This document shows positions 1 to 7,735 of a stretch of 35,248 bases of DNA, one piece after another; the first letter of the stretch is position 1, and every line of letters starts with the position of its first letter. The notes under the pieces are model-generated. The model was not told the DNA's origin. It saw nothing but the letters and a program-made list of their open reading frames with translations, and did not search any database. Position numbers and translations under genes: made by a program. This DNA comes from Microcystis novacekii Mn_MB_F_20050700_S1. Lineage in GTDB: Bacteria; Cyanobacteriota; Cyanobacteriia; Cyanobacteriales; Microcystaceae. The DNA is taken from the NCBI GenBank assembly GCA_007096045.1, contig SFAU01000003.1:1-35248 (forward strand), in the 5' to 3' direction.

Positions 1-1
1 A

Positions 2-169
2 GAAATTGATGATAGTTCTCTGAATGTGATTAAAGCCAATCGGAGTGAATCCGCTCAGTCTAAAGAGAGAAAAAAACGGAATCAAGAGAACTTTCCTGTG
101 CATAGTTTTCGGACTTTGTACAGAAGACCTGGGGACAATTTGCTTGAATACAGTGGAATGTACGATTAG
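2..169 (+). CDS. C-terminal end of an unidentified protein (cut by window edge)
   Basis: Frame 2 is open from the window edge to a TAG at 167-169 and gives 55 residues, ending in LLEYSGMYD. The segment is hydrophilic and rich in Lys, Arg, Glu and Ser, with a basic KERKKRNQ stretch followed by a more ordered tail containing FRTLYRRPGD. The composition looks like genuine coding sequence, but I do not recognise the family and no start is visible. A MITE-like element begins 14 bp after the stop. Confidence 0.5.
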   Translation, partial: EIDDSSLNVIKANRSESAQSKERKKRNQENFPVHSFRTLYRRPGDNLLEYSGMYD

Positions 170-183
170 GGAGGGAAGTTATT

Positions 184-313
184 AGACCTCTTGCATAAAT
201 CCGAAAACAAACGATAGAAACAATAATGGGAGGGACTTTCAGTTAATTATTTATTAGTAGTTGATAATCTTCAAAAATGTTGCTGTACAAGGATCGACTT
301 TTGCAAGAGGTCT
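184..313. mobile_element. MITE-like element with 12-bp perfect terminal inverted repeats
   Basis: AGACCTCTTGCA at 184-195 is the exact reverse complement of TGCAAGAGGTCT at 302-313, giving a 130-bp element with no coding capacity. The trinucleotide ATT flanks both sides (181-183 and 314-316) and may be a target-site duplication. The size, the termini and the AT-rich interior fit a non-autonomous element mobilised by a transposase elsewhere; the family is not known from this window. Confidence 0.7.
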
Positions 314-472
314 ATTGTTTTTCTAAGATAACTCGACCGACTCAACTGCAACAAAAAGCGTTAGATTTATTGGGAGTTTCCCTGATTTGTACCCAGTAAC
401 GGGGTGCTGGAAATTCTTTTAATCCCTTCTACAGCACAGGTTATGGCTTTTTGTCAACGGGGAAGTCCAGGT
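314..472 (+). other. Gene-free stretch with possible degenerate coding remnant
   Basis: Between the two MITE-like elements the + strand holds protein-like pieces in different frames. One reads ITRPTQLQQKALDLLGVSL at about 325-385, and another reads LEILLIPSTAQVMAFCQRG downstream. A stop or frameshift separates them. This resembles a decayed gene, perhaps a transposase, but no family can be named. From 566 to 752 I see only the leader region of the next gene. Confidence 0.25.
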
Positions 473-565
473 ATAGTCATTTCAGATAAGTCTGATACAC
501 TCTAGACCAGTTAAACCCTTATGAACTCTGGCATTGATATTCTCAATCTTAATTGAAATGACTAT
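473..565 (+). mobile_element. 93-bp MITE copy A (inverted partner of 8933-9025)
   Basis: The element starts with ATAGTCATTTCA (473-484) and ends with TGAAATGACTAT (554-565), perfect 12-bp terminal inverted repeats. The termini can be read as GTCATTTCA...TGAAATGAC flanked by TA dinucleotides, as expected for Tc1/IS630-type TA targeting; that family assignment is inference. A second copy of identical length lies in the opposite orientation at 8933-9025, and by hand alignment they differ at about 8 of 93 positions. Confidence 0.8.
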
Positions 566-752
566 AACTGATAACCGATAATGTGTGGAGCAGATCGAGT
601 TAGCTTTTCCGGCTCTCTGTCACCCCGTGAGTAGGGGCGAGAGGACAGAAAAATTGGCAGACAAAGAAAATTTTTTCCGAACTGGAGTAGCAAAAAAATC
701 CCAGTCCGGTTAAAATTGATTATCGATCGATTGTGTGAGGAGTTCGATCCCC

Positions 753-1904
753 ATGACCAATAAACGCACAGCAAGGCTGCTGGGCAGTTGCCTGCGCCGC
801 CTGCCTGCCCATAGCTGGCTCGTCCTAGTTTTTTGGGCTTTGATTATCGCTCCAGTCCAAGCTGCTCTCGAATTACGCATCGCCATCAGTAAAGGTGTTA
901 GTGCCGTCTCCGTGGGCAGTTCCACCGATGCTGTGGTAAAAGATGGGGCCGGCAGAGTCTTAGGAGAATTGACCGCCATGAATGCCCTCAATGCTAATCC
1001 CAGAGGAAAAGCGGTGGGTTTGGCCGATTGGCAGGCCAGTCAATTGCTCATCGAACCGGAGAATGATGGTTACGTCTGGATTAACGATCGCTGGTATCGA
1101 GGACGGATACGGATCATTCGGCAAGGTTCTGGGGTGACAGCCCTAAATTTAGTCGATTTAGAGGAATATCTCTATAGTGTCGTCGGTGCGGAAGCGATTC
1201 CCTCCTGGCCGCAAGAGGCCTTAAAAGCCCAATCCGTGGCGGCGCGCACCTATGCTCTCTACCAAATGAATACTTCTGGCAATCGCATCTACGATCTCGA
1301 TACCACCACCCGCACCCAAGTTTATAAGGGTCTGGAAAGCGAGTTTACTAGCACCCACGAGGCAGTTGATAGCACCGCCGGACAAATTATGAGCTTCAAC
1401 GGCAAACCGATTCTAGCGGTGTTTCACTCCTCCTCTGGAGGCCATACAGAAAATGTCGAAGATGTTTGGAATTCCCCCTTACCCTACCTGCGCGGTGTCG
1501 TCGATTACGATCAGGTCGCACCGGTATTTCAATGGTCAAAAAACTTTAGTGCCAGTCAATTAGGCCGTTTAATCGGTGGTGTCGGTCGCGTGCGATCGCT
1601 ATCTCCCGAAAGGATCACTCCCCACGGACGAGTGATTACAATGCGTGTAGTGGGCGCTCAAGGCTCTAAATTAATCTCTGATACCCAATTACGGCGAATA
1701 CTGGAGCTGCGTAGTACCCTATTCACGATTTCAGCTAATAACGGTACTTTTGCCATCAATGGTCGCGGTTTCGGTCATGGGATCGGTTTAAGTCAATGGG
1801 GCGCTTTTTCCCTCGCCGATCAAGGGGTGACTTATGATCGCATTCTCAGCCATTATTATCAAAATGCTAGTTTAACTGAGATGTCGCAATTGATCCCTCG
1901 CTAA
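753..1904 (+). CDS. SpoIID/LytB domain protein (exported, cell-wall related)
   Basis: This is a secreted SpoIID/LytB-type protein of about 383 residues. SpoIID of Bacillus is a lytic transglycosylase acting on peptidoglycan; cyanobacterial homologues are assumed to act on the wall in the periplasm. The N-terminus is basic and followed by a hydrophobic signal segment (LVLVFWALIIAPVQA). The domain signature is clear: LEEYLYSVVGAEAIPSWP followed by EALKAQSVAARTYAL, then FHSSSGGHTENVEDVW, and a C-terminal GRGFGHGIGLSQWGA. An in-frame GTG exists at 735, but AGGAG at 738-742 lies 10 bp before the ATG at 753, so 753 is preferred. It appears monocistronic, with a strong hairpin overlapping its stop codon. 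The substrate is not determined. Confidence 0.88.
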   Translation: MTNKRTARLLGSCLRRLPAHSWLVLVFWALIIAPVQAALELRIAISKGVSAVSVGSSTDAVVKDGAGRVLGELTAMNALNANPRGKAVGLADWQASQLLIEPENDGYVWINDRWYRGRIRIIRQGSGVTALNLVDLEEYLYSVVGAEAIPSWPQEALKAQSVAARTYALYQMNTSGNRIYDLDTTTRTQVYKGLESEFTSTHEAVDSTAGQIMSFNGKPILAVFHSSSGGHTENVEDVWNSPLPYLRGVVDYDQVAPVFQWSKNFSASQLGRLIGGVGRVRSLSPERITPHGRVITMRVVGAQGSKLISDTQLRRILELRSTLFTISANNGTFAINGRGFGHGIGLSQWGAFSLADQGVTYDRILSHYYQNASLTEMSQLIPR

Positions 1905-1926
1905 AGGCGATGGGATCAATTGCGAC
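1883..1926 (+). terminator. 15-bp perfect hairpin enclosing the stop codon
   Basis: GTCGCAATTGATCCC (1883-1897) pairs exactly with 1912-1926, and TCGC/GCGA extends the pairing inside the loop. The TAA stop at 1902-1904 sits in the loop. There is no downstream T-run, so this could be an mRNA 3'-stabilising structure or an atypical terminator rather than a classical intrinsic one. Confidence 0.55.
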
Positions 1927-2115
1927 GGAATCAGCAGCATCTGGTAGGTTTTTTATCCGATCAGCAAAATTGGATAAAACCAGTAAAATTCCTATATTTT
2001 CAAGAAATCTATCGATTTTAACCCCTAAAAGCTAACAACTGACGGCGGACATTGATTGCGGCAAAAAGCGCAAAAATGATTACAATCGAGACAAAATATC
2101 AACGACTAGGATTAA

Positions 2116-3066
2116 ATGGCTACTCATATTGTTACTGGTGTCGCGGGTTTTATCGGTTCTAACTTGGCCCAAAAGCTTTTAGAACAAGGAGATCAGGTGA
2201 TCGGTATCGATCAATTTAACGATTATTACGACCCCAGTTTAAAGCGCAAAAATGCCCATATTCTAGCCAAATATCCCGAATTTAAGTTAATCGAAGCGGA
2301 TATACAAGCCCTCGACTGGCGACAACTGTTGCAAGGAGTAGAAGTATTATTCCATCAGGCAGCCCAAGCAGGAGTCAGAGCAAGCTGGGGTGATGGATTT
2401 CGTCAATATACCGAAAGGAATATAAATGCTACTCAAATTATTCTTGAGGCCGCTAAGGAAACCCCGTCTTTACAACGGATGGTTTTTGCTTCCACTTCCT
2501 CGGTGTATGGCAATGCGGAAACGATGCCGACTCCCGAAACCCTTTGTCCCCAACCAGTTTCACCCTACGGCATCACCAAATTAGCGGCAGAAAGACTCTG
2601 TTGGCTATATCACCAGAATTTTCACGTTCCCGTCACTGCCTTGCGTTATTTCACCGTTTATGGACCGCGGCAACGTCCCGATATGGCTTTTCATAAGTTT
2701 TTGCAAGCAGCGATCGCAGGTCAAGCCATCGGCATCTACGGGGATGGCAAACAAACCCGCGATTTTACCTTTATTAGCGATGCTGTAGCGGCAAATTTAG
2801 CCGCTGCCGTCGTACCGGAAGCGGTGGGGGAGGTGTTTAATATTGGTGGTGGTAGTCGCGTGGTTTTGTTGGATGTCTTGGATACTATGGAAAAAGTCAT
2901 CGGTAAACCGATCGAGCGATCGCATCAAGGCTTGGCCCGAGGAGATGCCCGTCACACCGCCGCCGATGTCACCAAAGCCCGTACAATCTTAGGTTATAAC
3001 CCCCAAGTCTCCCTAGCGGAAGGATTAGCCCAAGAATGGCAGTGGATTCAGGAATTATATTGTTAA
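2116..3066 (+). CDS. NAD-dependent epimerase/dehydratase, UDP-glucuronate 4-epimerase-like
   Basis: This extended short-chain dehydrogenase of 316 residues acts on nucleotide sugars in the cytoplasm, most probably as a UDP-glucuronate 4-epimerase feeding exopolysaccharide or lipopolysaccharide synthesis. It opens with the Rossmann glycine motif TGVAGFIGSN and has DQFNDYYDPSLKR, which is typical of UDP-glucuronate epimerases. STSSVYG supplies the catalytic Ser/Thr, SPYGITK is the YxxxK motif, and TVYGPRQRPDMA is the substrate-binding loop. Length is normal for the family. The ATG at 2116 directly precedes the Rossmann motif, leaving no room for an earlier start. It stands alone and ends at a shared terminator. 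Exact sugar specificity cannot be decided from motifs. Confidence 0.88.
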   Translation: MATHIVTGVAGFIGSNLAQKLLEQGDQVIGIDQFNDYYDPSLKRKNAHILAKYPEFKLIEADIQALDWRQLLQGVEVLFHQAAQAGVRASWGDGFRQYTERNINATQIILEAAKETPSLQRMVFASTSSVYGNAETMPTPETLCPQPVSPYGITKLAAERLCWLYHQNFHVPVTALRYFTVYGPRQRPDMAFHKFLQAAIAGQAIGIYGDGKQTRDFTFISDAVAANLAAAVVPEAVGEVFNIGGGSRVVLLDVLDTMEKVIGKPIERSHQGLARGDARHTAADVTKARTILGYNPQVSLAEGLAQEWQWIQELYC

Positions 3067-3091
3067 CGGGGGCAATATCCTTAATAATCAA

Positions 3092-3118
3092 AAAATCTCC
3101 CTTTGACGGGGAGATTTT
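3092..3118. terminator. Bidirectional intrinsic terminator
   Basis: AAAATCTCCC (3092-3101) pairs with GGGAGATTTT (3109-3118) around a 7-nt loop, giving a T-run on each strand. It lies between the convergent epimerase gene and DUF1517 gene and can serve both. Confidence 0.8.
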
Positions 3119-3148
3119 GGTTAATATCTAGGGTTATCCCCCGAAAAA

Positions 3149-4090
3149 CTACACTAATTTCAGATCGGGATAATTAGCGAGAATGTCATCTTGACTGAGA
3201 ATATCACCCTCGCTTTGGGGAGTCCAAATCACTTCTACCGCCAAAAGTCGATCGCCTCCCATACTACCAATTTGTTGCAAGGCCTGTTTCAAGTCTTGGG
3301 AATCATTAATTTTGGCTAGGGAAAATTTACCGACAATACCCGCTAAAATAGTCACCAAAATATAGCCTTCCGGTGCGCTTTTAGCTAATTCCCCAGCCGA
3401 TTCGGGTAAAATATTGTCTCTAGAACCTTGACGCAGTTGATTATTGTAATTAGTTAAGGTTTCCGCCGTTAGTTTACCGCGTTCGTTGAGAGACCACTGA
3501 TTAAACTTCGCTTCTGCACTGCTGAGGCTGGTTTGTTGGCAATCGACGTTACCATAAACCCAGTATTCCGGATGACGTAACAGGGCCAGGGCCGATTCTT
3601 GTAAGACTTCGACTCGTCCCTCGGAGGTGCTAGTATCGACAGTTAGGGCGATTTGATTTAATTCTTGTTGCAGATAACGGGCATTAGCCAACAAACCCAC
3701 CTGTACTTTCGCCACGGAGACGGTTTCATATCCCGGTTCAACAGCCATACCATTCTCATCACTGCCTCCACCATTACGGAAAGCATTAACGAGGAAATTG
3801 GCAATAGCAAAAAAGATTAGCAGAGAAATTAAGCCACCACCACCACCACCCCAAAAGAAGGGCAAGAGGAAAGGAAAACCAATACCTCCACCGTAACCCG
3901 GGGAACTGTAACCACCACCTCTAGAAGGACTAATACTGCGACTAGGGGCGCGAAAACTACCGCCACCCATTCTACCCCCCGATGCCGCTAAAGCACTGGG
4001 AATAGAACCTAAAATCAGCGTTGTCACTAATCCTAGAACTAATAGCGGCTTGGCAAGCGATCGAACTTTAGTTAAAATTTTGTCAATCAT
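3149..4090 (-). CDS. DUF1517 family membrane protein
   Basis: This is a cyanobacterial and chloroplast DUF1517 protein of 313 residues. The N-terminus has a signal or anchor segment (PLLVLGLVTTLILGSIPSALA). A glycine/serine-rich low-complexity region follows (GGRMGGGSFRAPSRS, then GGGYSSPGYGGG and GGGGGG), then a second hydrophobic segment LISLLIFFAIANFLVNAF. The globular C-terminal domain starts near VSVAKVQVGLLANAR and contains EGYILVTILAGI. Family members are thylakoid or envelope proteins; a role in photosystem maintenance has been suggested for homologues but cannot be shown here. A TTG at 4111 is in frame, but the ATG at 4090 gives a normal basic start before the signal segment. The gene is convergent with the epimerase. 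Confidence 0.85.
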   Translation of the reverse strand: MIDKILTKVRSLAKPLLVLGLVTTLILGSIPSALAASGGRMGGGSFRAPSRSISPSRGGGYSSPGYGGGIGFPFLLPFFWGGGGGGLISLLIFFAIANFLVNAFRNGGGSDENGMAVEPGYETVSVAKVQVGLLANARYLQQELNQIALTVDTSTSEGRVEVLQESALALLRHPEYWVYGNVDCQQTSLSSAEAKFNQWSLNERGKLTAETLTNYNNQLRQGSRDNILPESAGELAKSAPEGYILVTILAGIVGKFSLAKINDSQDLKQALQQIGSMGGDRLLAVEVIWTPQSEGDILSQDDILANYPDLKLV

Positions 4091-4165
4091 AAGAACACCG
4101 AAATACAGCAACCCTTTATTTATTAGGATAACCAGTTTCTCCCTCAGGGATAGACAAATCTTGAA

Positions 4166-4256
4166 ATCAGTTATCAGTTATCAGTGATCAGTTATCAGTG
4201 ATCAGATTTGAGTTTTCGGTTCACTGATTACTGTTTACTGTTTACTGATCACTGAA
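4166..4256. repeat. TTATCAG heptamer repeat block, with inverted half
   Basis: Units of ATCAGTT and ATCAGTG repeat through 4166-4205. After a short spacer, 4221-4256 carries the related opposite-strand motif (CACTGATTACTGTTTACTG and variants). The two halves can fold into imperfect hairpins. The same repeat family recurs at 12420, 13964, 29693 and 31319. Confidence 0.85.
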
Positions 4257-4261
4257 AATTT

Positions 4262-5521
4262 ATGACTTGGAATTTCTCCCCTCCCACGGATTCGGACTTA
4301 GGCGATCGCGAAGTACCCTTAGAGAGTCATCATCTCTGGGGTAAAAGGATTGCTTTACTGGTAACAGGAGGGATTGCGGCCATGAAAGCGCCGCTAATTG
4401 CCCGATCTTTGCGGAAATTCGGGGCAACAGTCGTGGCTTTTGTCTCGGAAGAAGCTTTAAGATACGTCACTAGGGAAGCTTTGGAATGGAGTACGGTTAA
4501 TCCCGTAATTAGCCAATTAACGGCAAAAGCAGAACATTTAAGCGATCAATCTCCCTTTGATCTTTATTTAGTCGCCCCCGCTACCTATAACACGATTAAT
4601 AAGTTTCGTTACGGAATCGCTGACGGAGTGATCACTTCATGCTTGGCCTCGGCCTTGGGACGACAGGAAAAGGGAAAAACTAAAATTCTGCTGGTCCCCA
4701 CCATGCACGGCAGTTTACATAATGCTATTCTGACTGAATCTTTGCAAACGCTCGATCGCTTGGGGGTAGAAATTATGCCACCCCGGGATGACTACGGTAA
4801 ACACAATCTCCCCGGAGAACAAGAGATTGCTGTGGCAGCCTGTGGGATTCTCAGTAATTCTGTCCTGAAAAATATGCCTATTTTAGTCACTGGTGGACCC
4901 ACACCCGTGATTATCGATAATATCCGTCGTTTAACTAATCGTTTTACCGGACAGTTAGGGGTCGCTATTGCAGAAGAATTATACCTGCGCGGGGCAAAGG
5001 TGCAGTTAATCCACGGCCGGGGCAGCTATACACCCCCTGCTTATTTACCCCATGAAATTATTGAAACCTATGACGAGTATCTAGGGAAGGTGATGGGAGA
5101 ATTAGGGAGTAAAAATTATAAATTTGGAATTTTCTCGGCAGCAGTGGCAGATTATCGCTTAGAAAGTCCTTTTTCTGCTAAGATTCCCAGTGGTGGGCAG
5201 CTAAATCTTAATTTTGTGCCGACGGAAAAAGTGATTGACAAGGTGAGAGAAAAATTTCCCGATTTAGAGATGGTGACTTTCAAGTATCAGGAGGGAGTCA
5301 GTCAGGAGGAGTTACTGGAAATCGCCCGTAAACGCCTAGAAAAGGGCTATCAGGCGGTCATTGCTAATCGGGGTGAGGAAAAGGGCGATCACGGGGAACA
5401 GGTGGCTTATTTGGTCACAAAAGCGGCATTGAGGAAATTTATCGGCAAAAAAGCGATCGCTATTGCCATCGCCGAATATTTAGAGGAACGAGCCAAAAAT
5501 GTTACAATCAAAAAAATTTAA
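4262..5521 (+). CDS. CoaBC-like flavoprotein (phosphopantothenoylcysteine decarboxylase/synthase family)
   Basis: The two-domain architecture matches CoaBC (Dfp), which converts 4'-phosphopantothenate and cysteine to phosphopantetheine for coenzyme A. The N-terminal flavin domain has VTGGIAAMKAP, a candidate His in AEHLSDQ, and PATYNTINKFRYGIAD. The C-terminal synthase domain has VTGGPTPVIIDNIRRLTNRF, GAKVQLIHG, SAAVADYR, a Lys in SAKIPSG, and VPTEKVIDK. About 25 extra residues precede the flavin domain. The usual PxMNxxMW motif of the decarboxylase is replaced by VPTMHGSLH, so decarboxylase chemistry may be altered or absent. The ATG at 4262 lies only 5 bp after a repeat block. A ferredoxin gene follows 43 bp downstream. 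It may be a divergent paralogue rather than the main CoaBC. Confidence 0.72.
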   Translation: MTWNFSPPTDSDLGDREVPLESHHLWGKRIALLVTGGIAAMKAPLIARSLRKFGATVVAFVSEEALRYVTREALEWSTVNPVISQLTAKAEHLSDQSPFDLYLVAPATYNTINKFRYGIADGVITSCLASALGRQEKGKTKILLVPTMHGSLHNAILTESLQTLDRLGVEIMPPRDDYGKHNLPGEQEIAVAACGILSNSVLKNMPILVTGGPTPVIIDNIRRLTNRFTGQLGVAIAEELYLRGAKVQLIHGRGSYTPPAYLPHEIIETYDEYLGKVMGELGSKNYKFGIFSAAVADYRLESPFSAKIPSGGQLNLNFVPTEKVIDKVREKFPDLEMVTFKYQEGVSQEELLEIARKRLEKGYQAVIANRGEEKGDHGEQVAYLVTKAALRKFIGKKAIAIAIAEYLEERAKNVTIKKI

Positions 5522-5564
5522 TATTTTTTAATATTAATTTGCAAAAATTTAGGGTAACACAGTC

Positions 5565-5864
5565 ATGGGTAACATCAACTTCGTCAAAGAGAATAAGATC
5601 GTGGTAGCGGCAGATGGAGCGAATTTACGAGAGAAAGCAGTCCAGAATGGCGTTGATATCTACACTTTTGGCGGTAAATTGATGAATTGTGGCGGTTACG
5701 GTCAGTGTGGTACTTGTATAGTGGCAATTGTCGAGGGTATGGAAAATCTCTCAGCCAAAACCGACTTTGAACAGCGCTGTCTGAAGAAAAAACCCGAAAA
5801 TTATCGTTTAGCCTGTCAAACCATGGTTAATGGCCCCATCAGCGTCCAAACTAAACCAAAATAG
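5565..5864 (+). CDS. 2Fe-2S ferredoxin
   Basis: A soluble 99-residue electron carrier. Cys42, Cys48 and Cys51 ([10 protein letters not shown]) plus Cys84 (RLACQ) form a C-x5-C-x2-C-x32-C ligand set, typical of plant/adrenodoxin-fold 2Fe-2S ferredoxins. Cys72 is additional. The spacing and the basic tail differ from the abundant photosynthetic PetF (C-x4-C-x2-C), so this is a specialised paralogue rather than the main photosystem I acceptor. It sits 43 bp downstream of the CoaBC-like flavoprotein on the same strand and is probably cotranscribed, which suggests but does not prove that it serves that flavoprotein. A paired palindrome follows. Confidence 0.88.
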   Translation: MGNINFVKENKIVVAADGANLREKAVQNGVDIYTFGGKLMNCGGYGQCGTCIVAIVEGMENLSAKTDFEQRCLKKKPENYRLACQTMVNGPISVQTKPK

Positions 5865-5893
5865 CATTTATCGGTTTTTTAGCTGCGGACTGG

Positions 5894-5929
5894 TCAGTGA
5901 TCACTGATAATTGATCAGTGATCACTGAT
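5894..5929. repeat. Tandem perfect palindromes between convergent genes
   Basis: TCAGTGATCACTGA (5894-5907) and ATCAGTGATCACTGAT (5914-5929) are each perfect palindromes, 6 bp apart, in the gap between the ferredoxin gene and psbQ. They use the same TCAGTGATCA vocabulary as the heptamer arrays. They may act as a bidirectional transcription stop for the convergent pair. Confidence 0.7.
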
Positions 5930-5934
5930 AAAAA

Positions 5935-6375
5935 CTAACTAGGAACAATATTTAAGAAAGCATCGAAATCTTTTAATGCTTCTTGGAATTGATTAGCAGC
6001 GAGACTAGCATCTTTTTCTTTGGCTGCCGCATCGATACGTTCAAAGTGAACGAAAAGATTTTTCGCTAACTGCTTGGCTTTTTCTTGGTCTTTGGGCAGT
6101 AAATTACGGGATAATCCTACCATTTCCTGACGCAATTGCCCCAAGGGACCGTGGATATAGGTGCGAGTATCTACCCAATTTTTGTCAGCGATGAGGTCTT
6201 GCAAAACGCTCATTTTTTGGCGAAACTCTGCGATAGGTTGGATGTAAACCTGTAACTGTTCGATTTTTTGCGGACTGTAAACGGTGGGGATAGTTGCTTG
6301 GGGACCACTGCAGCTAACCAGCAGGGTAGTAACTAGGACTAAAACTAGGGAAATAATCGAGCGAAGACGTGGCAT
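5935..6375 (-). CDS. psbQ: Photosystem II lipoprotein PsbQ
   Basis: Cyanobacterial PsbQ is a lumenal extrinsic subunit of photosystem II that supports the oxygen-evolving complex and dimer stability. The 146-residue product starts with a basic, hydrophobic lipoprotein signal (MPRLRSIISLVLVLVTTLLVSC) with a lipobox ending at Cys22, the lipid anchor typical of cyanobacterial PsbQ. The mature part is an all-helical bundle with the family signatures YIQPIAEFRQKM, WVDTRTYIHGPLGQLRQEM and LAKNLFVHFERIDAAA. A longer in-frame start at 6399 adds eight polar residues, but the ATG at 6375 gives the normal signal sequence. It is convergent with the ferredoxin gene. Confidence 0.92.
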   Translation of the reverse strand: MPRLRSIISLVLVLVTTLLVSCSGPQATIPTVYSPQKIEQLQVYIQPIAEFRQKMSVLQDLIADKNWVDTRTYIHGPLGQLRQEMVGLSRNLLPKDQEKAKQLAKNLFVHFERIDAAAKEKDASLAANQFQEALKDFDAFLNIVPS

Positions 6376-6542
6376 TGGTTTATATGTACTATTTAACAAA
6401 CTATTGACGTTCTCTCCCGATAACTGGTCAAGCTATCGGGACGATTTTTACTTTATCAGGTTGTGGGATTCCCAAATCAGATTTTACTCCCAACGGCCTT
6501 GACAGTAACTCGGTGTTATCGGACAATAATCAGCAATTTTGC

Positions 6543-6947
6543 CTATTTAAGTCTATAGGTGCCGAGGCTAATATTTGGAGATGTGGTCAGACTCCCCGTT
6601 AAACTCAAATATATCTGATATGCTGTTAATCTAAACGATTGAAAGGTCGGTTCAAGGCGAGTAATAGAGTTTAAGCTAAAAGTCTCACAACAGCAACAGG
6701 CAGCAATATCTGAGTCTATAAGAATTGGGCAATCCATTAATCCTTCTGTTGAAGCATAAGGAGAGCAATCAGCTTCGTTGCAGATAGACTGTTTACCCAT
6801 TTTCACAAACGCCAAGTTTGGAAGGAGATAGGCTCTTCTGGTTTCTGTGTGGAAGGAAGAAGGATAGGGATAATTTTCCAGAAACATAGTCTTCAAAGCT
6901 TTGCCTAGCAAGACTCCTAAGAATGATAAGCACTGATTATCACACAA
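6543..6947 (-). CDS. Hypothetical protein, possibly 5'-truncated
   Basis: This minus-strand frame encodes 134 residues from a TTG at 6947; the first ATG would be residue 21. The frame stays open upstream to a TAG at 7077-7079, about 178 codons in total, and the extra part reads like protein (VDSLTRKTFALEIILGRAL). No ATG or GTG occurs in that extension, which suggests a decayed 5' end or an unusual start. The product is cysteine-rich, with a CCCC cluster (AACCCCETF). I recognise no domain and see no ribosome-binding site. The rest of 6376-7183 shows no convincing gene. Confidence 0.3.
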   Translation of the reverse strand: MCDNQCLSFLGVLLGKALKTMFLENYPYPSSFHTETRRAYLLPNLAFVKMGKQSICNEADCSPYASTEGLMDCPILIDSDIAACCCCETFSLNSITRLEPTFQSFRLTAYQIYLSLTGSLTTSPNISLGTYRLK

Positions 6948-7183
6948 AGCTCGACCTAATATTATCTCAAGAGCAAAAGTCTTTCTAGTTAAGGAATCTA
7001 CCCGAATAAAAATTATTTTAATTGCCTCATATTTTTTCAGTGAAATTGAATTAGCAACGATAGATATACATTTCAGCTATCGAACTATTTAGTGAGTACA
7101 CAAACTAAAAGCAAGCTGTGACTGGATTATAATTTTTGGAGATGTCTAATAGATAAAGTCAAGATTGGAGGCAATCTGTACCT

Positions 7184-7438
7184 ATGCCGACGGCCTTACG
7201 GACTGGTCCTTACCGCTTCTACTTCTATTCCTATGATTGCCATGAACCACGACATATACACGCAGACCGAGAGAACCGAAGCGCCAAATTCTGGCTAGAT
7301 CCCGATGTCACACTGGCAACAAATCACGGTTATAATCGCAGAGAGTTGCGTGACATTGAGCGTATAATCCGTGAACATCTGGAGGTATTGAGACATGAAT
7401 GGGATGATTTCTGCGGTGGTGACACTGGCCCAGCCTAA
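7184..7438 (+). CDS. DUF4160 protein (predicted toxin-antitoxin-like partner)
   Basis: An 84-residue DUF4160 protein. The family signature is visible from residue 9: YRFYFYSYDCHEPRHIHAD, then AKFWLDPDVTLATNHGYNRRELRDIERIIREH. The HEPRHIHA histidine cluster and following acidic helix are the conserved core. DUF4160 genes are commonly paired with DUF2442 genes in a layout resembling toxin-antitoxin modules; the biochemical activity is not established. GGAGG lies about 12 bp upstream of the ATG, and a TATAAT at 7128-7133 may be a -10 element. The gene overlaps the DUF2442 gene by 44 bp, indicating translational coupling. Confidence 0.8.
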   Translation: MPTALRTGPYRFYFYSYDCHEPRHIHADRENRSAKFWLDPDVTLATNHGYNRRELRDIERIIREHLEVLRHEWDDFCGGDTGPA

Positions 7439-7712
7439 AATAGTTAGTGTCACGGTGACAGATGATACCCTGTCTGTTGACCTCGAAGACGGTCGTACCA
7501 TTGCTGTCCCGATTGGTTGGTATCCGCGTCTGGCTCATGGTAGTCCAGCTGAGCGTGTTAATGTTCAAATTAGCGGTGGAGGTTATGGTATGTATTGGCC
7601 AGAACTCGATGAGGATATCGGCATTGAAGGATTGTTGCTTGGTAAACAATCTACAGAAAGTGCTACTTCGTTCAAACGCTGGTTACAGCGGCGTAAAGCA
7701 AAGCAATATTAA
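7395..7712 (+). CDS. DUF2442 protein (partner of DUF4160)
   Basis: A 105-residue DUF2442 protein. The core reads VTDDTLSVDLEDGRTIAVPIGWYPRL followed by ISGGGYGMYWPELDEDIGIEGLL, matching the family's small beta-rich fold that ends in a D-E-D-I-x-x-x-x-L segment. The C-terminus is basic (RWLQRRKAKQY). A GGAGG at 7381-7385, 9 bp before the ATG at 7395, supports this start over the internal ATG at 7404 and confirms the real 44-bp overlap with the DUF4160 gene. The two are probably made together. Which of the two would be toxin and which antitoxin cannot be told from sequence. Confidence 0.82.
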   Translation: MNGMISAVVTLAQPKIVSVTVTDDTLSVDLEDGRTIAVPIGWYPRLAHGSPAERVNVQISGGGYGMYWPELDEDIGIEGLLLGKQSTESATSFKRWLQRRKAKQY

Positions 7713-7735
7713 TTCGTTCAAACGAGGACAAGCAG

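Noticed and set aside
735-752. GTG start for the SpoIID-like gene
   Set aside because: The AGGAG at 738-742 lies inside this extension and is well spaced for the ATG at 753.
6420-6600. Plus-strand frame with a lipobox-like LSGC segment (reads TGQAIGTIFTLSGCGIPKSD)
   Set aside because: No ATG, GTG or TTG start between the upstream stop and the segment, and it overlaps the minus-strand frame; at most a decayed piece.
7308-7649. 113-codon minus-strand frame opposite DUF4160/DUF2442
   Set aside because: Both plus-strand genes match known families and have ribosome-binding sites, so this is a shadow.
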